Shown here piece by piece: positions 1 to 12,360 of a stretch of DNA of 64,000 nt. How positions within the stretch are numbered: position 1 is the stretch's first letter; every line of letters begins with the position of its first letter. The notes under the pieces were generated by a model that was given only the letters and a program-made list of their open reading frames with translations, had not been told where the DNA came from and did not search any database. Source of the stretch: Cucumis sativus (taxonomy: Eukaryota; Streptophyta; Magnoliopsida; Cucurbitales; Cucurbitaceae); contig NC_026658.2 in the NCBI RefSeq assembly GCF_000004075.3, positions 14,310,075-14,374,074 on the forward strand. Reading direction: 5' to 3'. Both the position numbers and the translations under genes were made by a program.

Positions 1-108
1 TAACCAGTTAAAGTTGTTCAGTTTGTTTGGTTGTTTTTTTTTTGTTTGTTTTTTCTGGGTAGAGTGGGGTGGATATCTTCTTGCTAATTTCCATTTCTCT
101 TTCTGCAG

Positions 109-3108
109 AGTTCTTGGACTAAGCAAGCTATAGAAGTTGAAAGCCCTCGGCCGGTATCTGCATCAGCATGGGATCATAAACGTGAATGTCCTGATAGTAC
201 TTGTGCCCAAGTTGTCCACTCAAATGCTGATGCATTTGCCAATAATGCAGCAATTATTTTGACAGCAGGGTGCCAGGTGCAGAAAAAGCAACTGGGTATG
301 CCTTTCAATATCTGAGTGTGTCTGAGAACTATACGAACTGTTAATGATTTGTCTAATGTTTTTCCATTTCATTCTTCTTCAGAAACTGCTACCTTGGCTA
401 AAGTTGAATTAGGCATGCACAGAAATCTAGATTTACAACTTGAACTCTCTACGGAGCATCCAACCAAGTTAGTTAATAGAAAACAGAACATCAGGCTTGA
501 GATTGGGTCTAGTGGATTCAATGAGCAGTTCAACAAAGGACATCTGGACCTCAACTCTGAGAGCCCATCGAGCAAACTTAAGTATGAGGAAACAACTTTT
601 ACCGGTCTTGCTACCAATCTTACTGATTCCAAGATGGATGTCACTGTGTTTGAGGCACCGAGCTGCCATCCCAAGACCACAGACATTAAGAATAAAGATG
701 TTACAGATTCAGAAGATTTTCCATCTCTTGAGCTTGGGTTAAAAAGGCTTAGAGGAGTTCAAAAGACGGGGAAAGCAGTCCAAGATGAGCGGAATGTTTT
801 GAGACGCTCGGATTCTTCAGCCTTTTCTAGGTATGTGAGAAAATGGTCCATCCTTCCAAATATTGTTTCAAAATGTTGAGGCAATTCCTTTTTCACCAAA
901 AAAGTTCACTATCCATACAATCACAGGTACAATGCTGGCTCAAATTCTAACAAGACTCCAACTGGTAATGCTGGAAGTAACTCTCCGCCGAGTAACTCTC
1001 CACCTACTAATGGCTTAGAAGCTACAAATCAAGAGAACATGCAAGATGTTCGATCTCGTTCCAGTGGTAACCCTCCCAATCAATGCTCAAATGGAGACAG
1101 CAATAATATTGACATGGGGTCCACTACCAATAATGCATTTTCCAAGTCCGTAGTTACTAATAACAAGTCAGCAATGGGATCAACAGTCAACTGTTTGTAC
1201 CCATCGGCAGCTTTCCACCCTGTTAAGAATGACAGTCTATCTGTTCCACAGCAAGCTGATAATGTTAATAATGTCACAACTGCAACAATGCAAGCTCAGT
1301 CTAATTTTGTGCACAGGGAATCTCAAATGCAGCAACTTTGTCACACATATGATCCTACTCATCAGCTTGTCCACAATATGCAACGATTATCATCTGAGCA
1401 TAATGATTTTTCATTAAAGAAAATATCTGCAGCTGCCACACATTGTGGGTCAAACAATGTTTTAAATGGTACTATAGAAGGTAATGCAGCGAATTATAGT
1501 GTGAATGGTAGTGCTTCGGGCAGTAACCACGGAAGCAATGGCCAAAATGGTAGTAGCACTGCAGTAAATGCTGGAGGGCTGAATATGGAAAGTGATAATG
1601 GAGTTGGTCGAAGTGGGGATGCAAGCGGGAGCGGGAGCGGGAGTGGAAGCGGAAGTGGAAGCGGAAGTGGAAACCAAATGGACCAAAACAAAGTTTCACA
1701 AAGGGAAGCTGCCTTGACAAAGTTTCGCCAGAAAAGAAAGGAAAGATGCTTCCGTAAAAAGGTAATGCTACTCAGTCTCTCTTTTAGTCCAATGCTCCTT
1801 ATATTTTGTTATTCCTCGTCTTGTAAAGCTTGGTATTCATATATATAGGGAATTGTTCTATATCCAATCTGAGCATTAAGAGAAGCACAAATATAGACAG
1901 GGCTAAATATATATGTATATATGCTATGCTTGATTATATGCATATGCATCTCTATACATTTCAATGATCTCACATCAGATGTTTATTTATTTAAGTGTGA
2001 CTGAAATGATTAAATATTTTTGTTTAAAGGAACTTGAAGAACAAATTACTTGTGTTTCTAATAATACAGTCCCTCTTAGTAAATCCCAATGGTTTGAAGA
2101 AGATTCTAAATGCAGCATATAAATAGTTAAAATCAACCATCTCAAGAAAGTAATTGTCATTTTGCTCTTCTATTTCTGCCTAGATCAAAATTTATGCAAA
2201 AATGATTTAATCTTCCAGCTAAGTGTTTGGCAAATTTTCATTAAATCTCAGTGTAAGAGAGATTGGCATGTGTTGGTGATATATAATTAAATTTGTCTTC
2301 AACCATAAGCTTAAGTTTTTGAGTGAATTGGTGGTTTAATAGCGCATGTATTCAACAAGCTTTACATACCTAATACATGCAGGATAGTAAAATAATATTT
2401 TTCTACAATTGCTGGTGTGATACACGATTAGATATTAAAATGATATGATTTGAGTCTGTGCTTCAGTAAGGATTGCGATATAATTTTATTACTGTTATGC
2501 TTGTTAATTATTTTGACACTTCAATGTTTTTGCAATTAGGGGAACTTTCTTTCATTGGTCATACGAGAGTTGATATGTTTCTTGCTCACCATTTCCTCAT
2601 GTTTATTGATCATTTTTTAAGCACTGTTTTTTAAGCACATTGAATAGTTGTACCTTCTCTGGGGCCGGTATATTACATATTTACTTCATCAACATGCAAG
2701 AAAGGGATTTTATTTGGAAAAGAAATTGTATTCCCTGGGTAACTTTCTTGAGCCATGTTAGAATTACCAATGGGACTTTCTTCAAGTTGGCTTTGGAACC
2801 TCTAAATGGTCTCTCGTTACGTTGTGTCAATTGGAATCATTGCATTTACTGCTATGCTTTTCTAAAGGTGTTATCTTGCTCTTTGGATTCTGAGTTATTA
2901 TTTTTAAGGAAAGGATGGGATTGTTCTTGTGTGTTTCTTTTGAGATGCTAGTTTTCTGCTAAATGGACTACTTATTAGTTACTTCTATATTCTTTCACAG
3001 GTCCGATACCAAAGCAGAAAGAGATTAGCCGAACAGAGACCCCGTGTCAGGGGACAGTTTGTGAGACAAAACACGAGCGACAACACAAGCAATGCAGGAG
3101 ATGGCTAA
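109..3108 (+). CDS. PRR7: Pseudo-response regulator, PRR7/PRR37 type (3' part)
   Basis: Clock-associated pseudo-response regulator, a nuclear transcriptional repressor of morning clock genes. The receiver-like domain lies left of the window. I place exons at 109-295, 383-830, 927-1761 and 3001-3108; all junctions are GT-AG and keep one frame. Visible marks are the central PRR7-type stretch around DFPSLELGLKRLRG (exon 2), then SAFSRYN across the exon 2/3 junction. A long Asn/Ser/Gly-rich region with a Gly-Ser repeat (about 1624-1671) follows. A CCT domain starts at REAALTKFRQKRKERCFRKK and ends with RYQSRKRLAEQRPRVRGQFV. The CCT domain is split by a 1,239-bp intron, the longest one here. The protein ends NTSNAGDG-stop. 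Family assignment is firm; the choice between PRR7 and PRR3/PRR37 paralogues is less so. Confidence 0.92.
1624..1671 (+). repeat. Gly-Ser coding microsatellite in PRR7
   Basis: An imperfect GGNAGY hexamer repeat inside exon 3 of the PRR gene encodes alternating Gly and Ser just before the CCT domain. Every unit is a multiple of three, so length changes would keep the frame. It is a likely length polymorphism between accessions. Confidence 0.85.
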
Positions 3109-4597
3109 AGTCATTGCATTGTTTTGGTAAAAAGCAAAAAAGAAAAAGAAAAAAAAAATGATTTGGTTTTCCCTTTAACAAGAAATGTCACCATGTGCAT
3201 GTGGGAAAATAGATAAATTAGAGTGTACCATTTTAGACAGAAAAATGATGTGTTTACTTAACAATTCTAAATTAGACAGACAAAGCTGAACTGGACTCTG
3301 TTGCCAGTGGCTACTGGACTTCTAATTCAAGAAGGCCTTTTGCCTTTCTGCATCAGAAAACTCTATTTTAGTTTTGTATTTGGACACAATGTGGGTGTAT
3401 TATTATTATTCATTGTTATTACCTTCACCTCTTCTTTCATACATAGCTTAACTTGCAATGGTTTGACTTTTTAACACAAACAGTAACTTTCTTTTTGTGC
3501 ACTCTTCTTCTTCTTCTGCCATTGCCACCACCATAAGGGGTTCCAAATGTTGCACGAATGGCGAGTCGACTTTTGTGCAAGTACGTGACTAGTTTCCGCT
3601 CTCCTCTACACAGGTCTCCATTTCTCACATCATCTGACTACTACTAATTCTGTTCAAGTTATAGCTTGTATGTGAACTTTCATGTTCTTAATTTGTACAC
3701 TGTGTACACTAATCAAATTATATTGGATTAGATTTTGTATAGTTTGGATATTTTTAATAACAAAATATGATAAACCAAACCAAACACTTCATAAAATGGT
3801 TTTGGTCCCATTTATTAGGTATGAAGATAAGAAAAACTCAATTCAATTAGAAATCAAATTTGGTTTAGCTTTGCACACTCTAAACTCTACCACCCTACAG
3901 GCATGTGGTGATGTGGGTTCATTTTCTATATATATACATATTGATTTCCAAAAATATAGTGTGTGTTTTATGGAAATGTACGTCGTCTATCATTTATTAT
4001 TATATGTGGAAAATTGTGGAAACTAATGCCAAAGATTAAAATTATATGTACGAATTTTGGCTAACACATTGCCGCAAATGTATGGAATCGTTGGTTGGAT
4101 TGGACTACATGCCTTTTATCAGGTAGGTTGATGCTTAGATTAGATATGAAATTGTTTTTATTATACCTTTAAATAATTCAGAATGTAAAAAGCAAATGGA
4201 CGTTTTAACTTTTAAAAAAGTATGAAAATGATGCAATATAAATTTTCACAACTAGAGATGATCTATCGGTTGGTCGGAGTTGGATTGATTTTTTCTAGAA
4301 ACAAAAACCAACTCCAAACTGACCATAATTGGTTTAGTAAAGTCCAAAACCAACCTCGATTTCGATAGATAAGGATTGGTCAATCTATCAGATCGATTTA
4401 ACACTTAAAATACTTTTTGAAAATTGTCGATTTGAAACTTTTCGCTCAATTTTTTCTTTTCATCCGTATTCACAACCATAATATTGGTTATAGTTTAACC
4501 TTTGTTTCAACTGTATATGATAAAAAATTATGATAAATACGTAAATCTAAATCCATGTAGATCAAATCGAAAGTGTCAAATCAAAAGTGTCGTGCTC

Positions 4598-4659
4598 TAG
4601 TTCTTTCTTTACATGACTCGAGGGTGGTAGTTCTTTCTTTTAGGTGACTTGAGGGTGGT
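4598..4659. repeat. Tandem duplication, 2 x about 31 bp
   Basis: The word TAGTTCTTTCTTT followed by GACT(C/T)GAGGGTGG occurs twice head to tail with a few differences. It is a simple local duplication in intergenic DNA. Confidence 0.7.
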
Positions 4660-5471
4660 AAAAGGACTTTATCAAAAGAATTCTTTTTTATCTAAACACT
4701 TCTTTGACTTTTATATTTAAACTCTTCTAACCAATAGAGTTCATAATAAAGTTTGAAATTGTTTAAAAAACTATTAGTAGTTGCACTTCAAAAGACAAAC
4801 TAAACACGCTCTAAAATCAGTATGATGATCAGAAGGGTGGGTTCAGCCCTCGTGCCCATCAAGACTTACAAAGAATTTGCCACGATAGCACGACTCATCT
4901 TTTTTATACTATTTAACAGTAAAATTAACATAGATTATAACCATATTCGAAATATGAGGGACCAAAATGTTACTTTTAAAACCTCATTTCAAATCCCAAT
5001 CCCAAGAACTAAAAGTATATTTTACATTCATTACTATAATAATTATTGTACATATTTTTTGGGGGGAGGAGTGGGGTGGGGGTAGCAGAAAGGGACGACA
5101 ATAACTCACCTTTGACATAAGAATGTAACGGTGAAAAGCAGAGATTTAGAGCTACTAATCATTTATCTACAACAGAAAGGTTCTGAGAGAGAGATTTGGA
5201 ATTACTAGAAAAGAACAAGGAGAATAAATTCATCATCTCAGCACAACCACCAACGAGTTCTTAAAAGAATAGTTCTTCTAACCTCCATGATTCGTAGATA
5301 GCAGAACGGCTCTATCATCTTTTTCTTCCCAAGTATAACCGTGGCTCCAGTCAATAGTGAAATGACAATTTTAAACAAACAATTCTGGCAATCATGAAAA
5401 ATAATGATTAGAAAGTAGGAAATCCTAACATCTAGTAATAGAAAGAATGTTAGTTTTTTTAGTATAACAAC

Positions 5472-5545
5472 TTAAGATGAGAGATCGAACTTTATACCTC
5501 CAGGTTGGTGAGTCATGTCAATTACTGTTGAGCTAAACTAACCTT
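5472..5545 (-). repeat. tRNA-derived SINE head (remnant)
   Basis: Read on the minus strand, this stretch starts with a pol III A-box-like word (TAGCTCAACAG, rc of about 5527-5537). It ends with a B-box-like word (GTTCGATCTC, rc of 5481-5490), at roughly tRNA spacing. There is no cloverleaf with proper stems, so it is not a functional tRNA gene. The body and tail downstream (towards lower coordinates) are not clearly delimited. Confidence 0.55.
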
Positions 5546-5835
5546 TAATAATTTAGTTATGGACACTTGCTCTAAATTTTATTCTAGTTTATTTTTCGTC
5601 CAACCTTTTGACAATGACAGAATCAGAAGCTTCACTCTCTAATCTCTATGCCTCCCTACTCTACCAATTCACATTCAAGAGCGGTTGAGTTTTGAAGAGT
5701 TAACCTTGTTTCCTCAAGTGTTCTTACTATGATTTGCATATAATTTCTATGCCTCCCTTCCTCATATCTTTAGACTTGAATATAAGAGTTAAATACACCA
5801 AATTCAAGAAAAGAAAAACGTTTCAACTAATTTTA

Positions 5836-6252
5836 TAGGCCCCGTTTTGTACCCTTGATTTTTGGTTTTTAGTTTTAAGCTTACAGACACTCCTTTCCTT
5901 CCACTCCACCTCTAAGTTTCTTGTTTCATTATGTACTTCCAACCTATGTTTTTAAAAACCAGACTATTGAAAATTAAGTAAACTATTTTTTAAAAGTTTA
6001 TCTTTGTTTTTAGATTTGGCTAATAATTCCACTCTTGTACTTATGAAAAAGAGTACAAGAAAACGGGGAAATATAGGCTTAATTTTAAAAAAATGAAAAA
6101 TGAAATGGTTACCAAACAAGCCATAGTTTTCAAATTTTGGCTTTGGTTTTTTAAAACATTGATAAAAAATAGATATGAAAACAAAAAATTTAAGGGGTGT
6201 CTACAGGATTACTTTTCAAAAACTAAAAGTAAAATGGTTACCAAACAGCCTA
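5836..6252. mobile_element. MITE-like element(s), GGCCCCGTTT/GGTTACCAAAC ends
   Basis: The left end reads TAGGCCCCGTTTTGTACC. Two right ends, TGGTTACCAAACAAGCC (to 6122) and TGGTTACCAAACAGCC (to 6250), are its approximate inverted complement. The inside is AT-rich, contains TTTTTGGTTTTTAGTTTT and its complement, and has no coding capacity. The two right ends suggest a nested or partly duplicated copy. Non-autonomous DNA transposon is inferred from structure only; target-site duplications are not clear. Confidence 0.6.
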
Positions 6253-6399
6253 AATTTTTTATTTAGAAGCTTGAAACGGTACACTTAAGTTGTTAATTTT
6301 TCAATTAGAAGCTTGATAGGCCTTTTCTTTTTTACCAAAATGAAGAAGCAATAACTTACTTCGATTAAAGCCGAACACCCTCTCTTTCTGTTTTTCTGA

Positions 6400-9300
6400 T
6401 CAATCAGCCTTCTTCAATAGACTCAAGAGAACACCAGTGCTCAGACTTATTGCGACAAATCCAAGAGATGCCTCAGTTGGAACGTGGAATCCTGCATGAA
6501 GAGTGAGGTCAATGAATACTGGAATTTTAAAATGTATATAGGTGTCATAACAGATTTGACATTTCAAATGGACAAAAGCGTGCTCACCGAAGAAATCAAG
6601 GATCATCTTGCTCCCAATAAATGCTAGAACAACGCCAATGGAAGGCTGGAAGGACATTGAAAATATGGAGAAAATTTCCTTCAGTGCACGTTTATAGGAG
6701 AGCAATAACTGAGCCATTTGTAAGACTTGGAAAACACCAAAAAGGCTTGCACAGTACGGCCATAGTATTTGTCCACAATTATATGATCACCAAAAATATT
6801 TTTTAATTGAGTTTTCAATTTCACCATTTTATTTAAATCAACCGAGTCCTAAAGTGGACGTGCTTTAAGACTTTCAAGGGACATTTGGAGCAGGAGTTAG
6901 TTATTATAGTTATATGTTAATACAATTGGGTAATAATAGTTTATGTTTGGGGTATAGATTATTTTGGTTTGATTTAAAATAGTATTTGTTTGAAGTGTAA
7001 ACTATTTTAATTTGTAAAGTAAATAGCGAATATTGGAGCAAAGAATAAAAAAATTATGAACGTAAAATAAGAAAAATTGTAGCAAAGAATAAAAAAAATG
7101 ATAAAAATGATGAATGTAAAAATAGTAAAAACTCTAGGAAATAGAAAATATTGTAACAAATGAGATTTTGAAATAATGTTGATTATACCTAATTGAGGAC
7201 TACAAAATAATATTAATAATATTTACTATAGCATCCACCAGGTAAGAGAAAAGTGAGATACAAGAATGATAGAACTTGACATGCTCTTCATTTTTTACGT
7301 CTAAAATTTTACCTGTAAGTACTCCAATTCTGACATCCCATCAGCTACAAGAATGAATAGGGACCGCAAACCTGTAGCACACAAAAATGGTGGTCATTAT
7401 GCATCTCCAAAAAATTTAATGAATAACTGGATACATACCAAAGTTCTCAACTTGTTAAAGGAAACAAATGAACAATAAATACAGTATCCTGACACATCTT
7501 CCACGATAGATCTTTTGATTTAATGTTTCCTTTTCAAGAAAAGAAAAAGATAGAACTTTTCTATTTGACTACTACGAAAACTCTTGAACCCATTAGCCAC
7601 TAATGTTCCCATATTTAATATTTGAGCGAGTCATTAGATCAAACAAATGTTGGCAAATTACTTCATGATTGAAGTGATGTAAAGAAAAGAAGAAGAAAAT
7701 CAATGTCAATGTTGTTAGGATCCATTTATCCAAGAGGTTAATTCGAAGAAGGGTATGTTACCTAAAATGGCAAAAAAATTTGACGTAATTACTATGAAAG
7801 GGTCCCTTGTAACACCAAAAACGGCAGGTATTGAATCAACCTAGCACCATGTTCAAGAAAATAAAGGTTGAATGAGCATTTCCATAAACTAAAAAGGTGA
7901 AGTAAATAACATCCTGATGCATATATAACATAATTGAGTCGTGCAAAACGTACTGCAAATGCTATATCACTGAGCTCAATAACAGCTATGGTGAGCAGTA
8001 AAGGTGTTGCCTGTCCAAAATGTTCGAGACCTGTTAGAAATCATGTCAAATTTAAGTTTACATGACAGATTTATAAGCTTCCAATAGAACAATGTGACAT
8101 GCTTCTCGAAAAGAATCTTCTCTTATTTCATGCTCAACATGAGGAAAGGTCATCAATGGTATTCCTAAAGCTACAGTAGAGTCTATCATAACTTACTTTC
8201 TTCACACCCTCCTGAAGTGTAAAAAAGCGATCCCCATCATAGGTTGCTGCAACAATATAACAGGGAAAGTAATATCTAAACCATGAGCATAAAAAGAGAA
8301 AAAAATAACCATTAAAAGAGAGAGAGAGGGAGAGAGATACAAATGTCCCGTTTGAGAGTAAGCCGACCAAACAGACTGGAAAAGTAACACTTTCATACAC
8401 TATTTAGTGTTTTCCTCGTATAACTAAAAAACATTTCAATTATATTGCATGAAAATATTCTTTTCCCGTTTATTTTTTGATAAATCCTCTTAATAATTTC
8501 TTCACGAGTTACCTAAGCAAATATGGACTGTGATTTAAGGAAAGTTGATCATCATAGTAATGAGGTTCACCATTTTTCATGTAGCAAATATACAAAAGTT
8601 GCAAAGGAGTCTACTTTACTTCCTCTGAACTAATAAATGTGTTAAGAAAATAGAATAAATGATCAAGCACTTATCACGAGTACATACTCCAGCACAAAAA
8701 CAAATATACTCTAATTTCAAAATACCTGTAACAGGAATTAATTGTTGGCACGTCTTTACTACAAAGTTGTCTGATAGATCGCCGTCATCCTCTTCATTGC
8801 TCGCAAACAGCTGCAGAATTCATGATACATTTAAGCTAAAAGGTCCTAATAATTGATCATCAGAAAACATATGGAAATTTAAAAGTAAAAAGCTTAGAAC
8901 AAAAACCTGAAATGATGAGAATAGAAGTATAGCAGCCAGAAGCAGGTTCACAGCCTCAAATCTCTGAAATAGTAGATACAATTCTCAGATAGACTATATG
9001 AGCAAACTGGAATACAACAGGAAGAGAAGTTACCTGCAGAGTGGCTGCTCCCAGAAGTATGATTGTTAGACGAAAGACAATTGCACCAGAAATACCATAA
9101 GTAAGCACCCGATTCTATATTTCAAAACCAACAAATCATCAACATGCATAGACGTTAAATTATTCAGGAAAGCAAAGTAATTGCAATAGTTTGCATGCTA
9201 ACTAGCAATTTAGTCATAGCTTTGGACAAACTTAGCACCTGATACTCCGTTGGCACTTTAAAGTATTTGAAAATCAAAACAAAGACAAAGAGATTGTCAA

Positions 9301-10499
9301 CTGACAAACTTTGCTCCAGAAGATACCTGAAAATTGTCATAAAATCAGACATTGACAGAGCATAAAGAAGTAAAATAAAGTGAGGAGTTCTACAAATACA
9401 AGGTAAGGTATGTTTGGATCTTCCAAATCTCTACATTAATGTTACAGACTACAAAGTTCAAAACTAAGCTTGTACTTGTACCAATATGAAATGTGCACAT
9501 GCGCTCTTGTCCTAGATAATATGCACAGTTCTCCTTAAAAGCTAAGCATAAGCCACAAATCCAAGAACCAATGTAACCAAAACAGTATGGGACTGCAGTG
9601 CAAGTCGCATTCTGCATAATGCTTCCCTATACGAAATTTTTTATTCCCCAATTACCAATGAATTTATAAATCGTATTTGATTAGGGTCAATCCCATTTGT
9701 CATCCTATCAATCAGCTTGCTAAAGGAAAATAACAGACAACCGAAAAAATCGTCTGTTTACTGGAGAGACGATTGTAAAAAGTAGTATGTAACATACCCG
9801 GCAAAAAATTCAGATGCCTTGCCAACTCCATCTTTCAAACCCACCCCAATACCAAATGCCACGGCAGTAGCAACCTAGAACAGAGAATAAACAGTAGCAA
9901 AACAATTAACAACGAACAGCCATACTGTTTGATTACATTAAAAAATTAAAGCCCAGCAAGTGCTTACACATAGAGCAACATTTCTAATAGAAGAAACTTT
10001 ACTTTCAGACCCCTCAATCGTTCCTCGGACGGAAGACGTCCTATTGGCTTCTGCAAATTCGTCTCACTGTTACCATATGATGAACAAGTAACCACAATTG
10101 AAAAATGCCTCGCTATTATCCACCTCTAATTGAAACAGACATGTACGAATATCACCATTAAACTTGAAGAAGAAAAATCTCGCGGAAACACTCACTGACC
10201 TGCAGTAGACGGATCGCCTTCCCTCTCGATTCGACTGGAGCATCGAACCAAAGAGCGCGGAGAAGGACGGCAATTGAGGATAACTACGAATACGAATGCA
10301 TACATTACTCAATCAGATTACGCCGATCTTCACAGTGGAGAGAAAAGGGAAGAGTTGAACCTGGGGAAAATTGAGGAACGTGATTGTGGACAGCCTCAAC
10401 CCATGCTCGAGGATGAAAATGAAGATGTGATGAAACCTTAGGCCATGGAGAATCGAGCTTCGAAGAAATTTGAAGGCCGTTGTGGATGATTGAAGCCAT
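6400..10499 (-). CDS. TERC: TerC-family integral membrane protein, chloroplastic
   Basis: Thylakoid membrane protein of the TerC family, needed in Arabidopsis for thylakoid formation and membrane-protein insertion. Exons in transcript order: 10361-10499, 10200-10283, 9968-10050, 9798-9874, 9239-9326, 9034-9114, 8907-8963, 8726-8810, 8197-8246, 7954-8010, 7762-7840, 7313-7371, 6588-6645, 6400-6491. They sum to 1,089 nt (362 aa) with every phase matching. Residues 1 to about 100 are Ser/Arg-rich with few acidic residues, as in a transit peptide. Family motifs are [12 protein letters not shown] (from about residue 132) and [16 protein letters not shown] (from about 258), whose acidic residues sit in membrane segments. 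The protein ends SLLKKAD-stop. The start at 10499 (MASIIHNG) was chosen because its phase fits exon 2 and a transit peptide follows. An in-frame ORF extends 12 codons further upstream. Confidence 0.93.
6880..7235. repeat. Dispersed repeat copy A, inside a TerC intron
   Basis: An AT-rich block in the intron between 6646 and 7312 starts near GGAGTTAGTTATTATAG. It shares with 18056-18315 a run of words in the same order, including AATAAAAAAAATGAT, GATGAATGTAAAA, AATAGAAA, TTTTGAAATA and ACAAAATAATA. It is probably a non-autonomous element family; I see no coding capacity. Confidence 0.6.
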
Positions 10500-12360
10500 T
10501 TCCACCGCTTCGAATAGCGGAGACTGAGGACTCACTATATCTTATCCATAATTTTCTTTTTTTGTTCTTTGGAGCTTCGTTTCAACTTCAACGTGATGCT
10601 GAATTGTCGTCGTAAGACTAAGAGGTCAATTAAGCCGACATGTCGAATCACAGTATGTGGTACGTAGTATCGTAATCGTATCGTATCCGTATGTGCGCTT
10701 CAAAGTATATGTGATTTCCTCGGGAGCCACTAGGAACAACAGATACACATAACATTGTCATTAGGGATATCATAACAGATACACATAACATTCGATCCCT
10801 AGAGGTAGAAGGTCAATTCCAAATCCAATCAAGGCTTATTGTGAAAATTATATAAAAAATGACTATATTTGGAGGACGAAGCCCCTTCTAACCAAGAAGC
10901 ATGCCAAACTGAATAATGTCCATTAACAATGGAAAAAATGAACCATTAGCCGTGAACTATCATAACATAGTTCAAGCCCTAACCACGTAAATACTTCAAC
11001 CCCACAAACTCCACTTTTACCCAACAAACCCACAAAGACTCACATATTGAAACACAACAAGCCACATAACTTCGTGATAACAACAATGTTACCAAATGAA
11101 TGTGGCGAATACCTAGATCACCTTTACATATGTAGAAAATAAACATATGTCCAATTAACATTGACCCTTCAACACTACCTCTAAATAAACAAGTGAAACG
11201 AATTATCAAAATCATGATCAATAGCAGTCAAACATGACAACAACAAAAAAAAGTCCAATAGACTTTGAAAGCTTTGTAAAATAAAAACAAAAAAACAAAA
11301 AAGTTGCAATTGACCAACGTAAGACAATGCCTAATAGACCGATTCCTTGCATCGTTAGTAAGTATCTCAAACAAAGGAAAAAAAAACCAACATACAAAAG
11401 CTTTCCAAACTTATGAGGTAACCTAACTACTAAACCCCACAGAAAGACAATGCTAACACAAAATATCGAACTCTCATTAACAAGCTCAAATAACTCCTTA
11501 AACATTTCTCAAACAATTCACACACACAAGGGAATTGTAGTTTGTGACATTAAAGATCACCAAATCATCAACAAAACGTAAATGAGTAGGTCAAATATGA
11601 TCATAACAATAAAGAAAACGAAAGAAGATGTGAAAAATTAAATACATCACTTTTACGACAATCACATGTAAACATATAATGAAATGTTATCTTCTTGTCA
11701 AACACTTCTCCTAAAAAAAACATCCCTCAAACTTAGATGAATGTTGCAACTTTTAGGTAATGAAAATGATTATTTGAAAATTTACAACAAGAAATCGATG
11801 CAATATTATAAAAAATTGCATTAAAATGATCTTTTAGTAAAATGCAACAAAAATTTATACATTAGTAGATCGATTACAAAATGAATAAAATTAGATAACG
11901 ATATAGTTGATAGTTGATGGAAAATTATAACGTAGTTCTTATAATAGTTGGAAAAATGTCGTGAATCAACTTAGTATAATGAATAAAATCATAAATTGTG
12001 TCTTATAAATCATTACAACTAAATTATAAGTTAGTACAAAATTTGCAATCTAACCCATTTTATCTATTATTCAACTAAAACTAGATAGGAAGATGCATAT
12101 TATTTTTGGAAAGAAATATGGACCAATGAAAAGCCAGCACGTAGACATATGAAAGGGAAATATCCCCGATTCTCATTCGGATGCGAATTTACATTATTAG
12201 CCCTGCCACTCTCATCCAAGATGTGAAATATCTGACCAAACCCAAAAAACGAATAGAAAAGCTGTGCTCTCCCTCTCTTTCACGCGGCAATTCCCCTTTG
12301 CAGCTTTCGTGGTTCGCAAGCAGCTCAGATTAGGTTTCCGGTTTCAAATCTGCTCCTCCA
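10500..12360. other. Intergenic region, divergent TerC and MOS11-like promoters
   Basis: This contains the TerC 5' flank (to about 10600) and the MOS11-like 5' flank (from about 12100). In between, a 19-bp direct repeat sits at 10738-10756 and 10774-10792. Minus-strand open frames at 10979-11505 lack initiator context and clear motifs and look like decayed repeat DNA. The stretch 11740-12110 is AT-rich with nothing recognisable. Confidence 0.6.

Larger units (their letters stand above)
3109..6399. other. Intergenic region between PRR7 and TerC (convergent 3' ends)
   Basis: I see no gene here. Short open frames (for example 3437-3628 and 3682-4026) have no recognisable motif and low-complexity composition. 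The region holds the PRR7 3' UTR, a near-tandem 31-bp duplication (4598-4659), a SINE head (5472-5545) and an inverted-repeat element (5836-6252). A stretch at 4255-4400 is rich in alternating CCAAC/GGTTGG-like words that resemble decayed repeat DNA. Confidence 0.6.

Noticed and set aside
3437-4026. Open frames after PRR7 on both strands
   Set aside because: They lie in UTR and AT-rich flank, with no motif and no supporting splice signals.
10738-10830. Possible third SINE head near the 19-bp direct repeat
   Set aside because: Only a weak B-box-like word is present and no A-box lies at the right distance.
10979-11505. Two overlapping minus-strand open frames
   Set aside because: No motif, no splice context and Leu/Phe-rich low-complexity composition. 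They fit decayed AT-rich DNA better than a gene.
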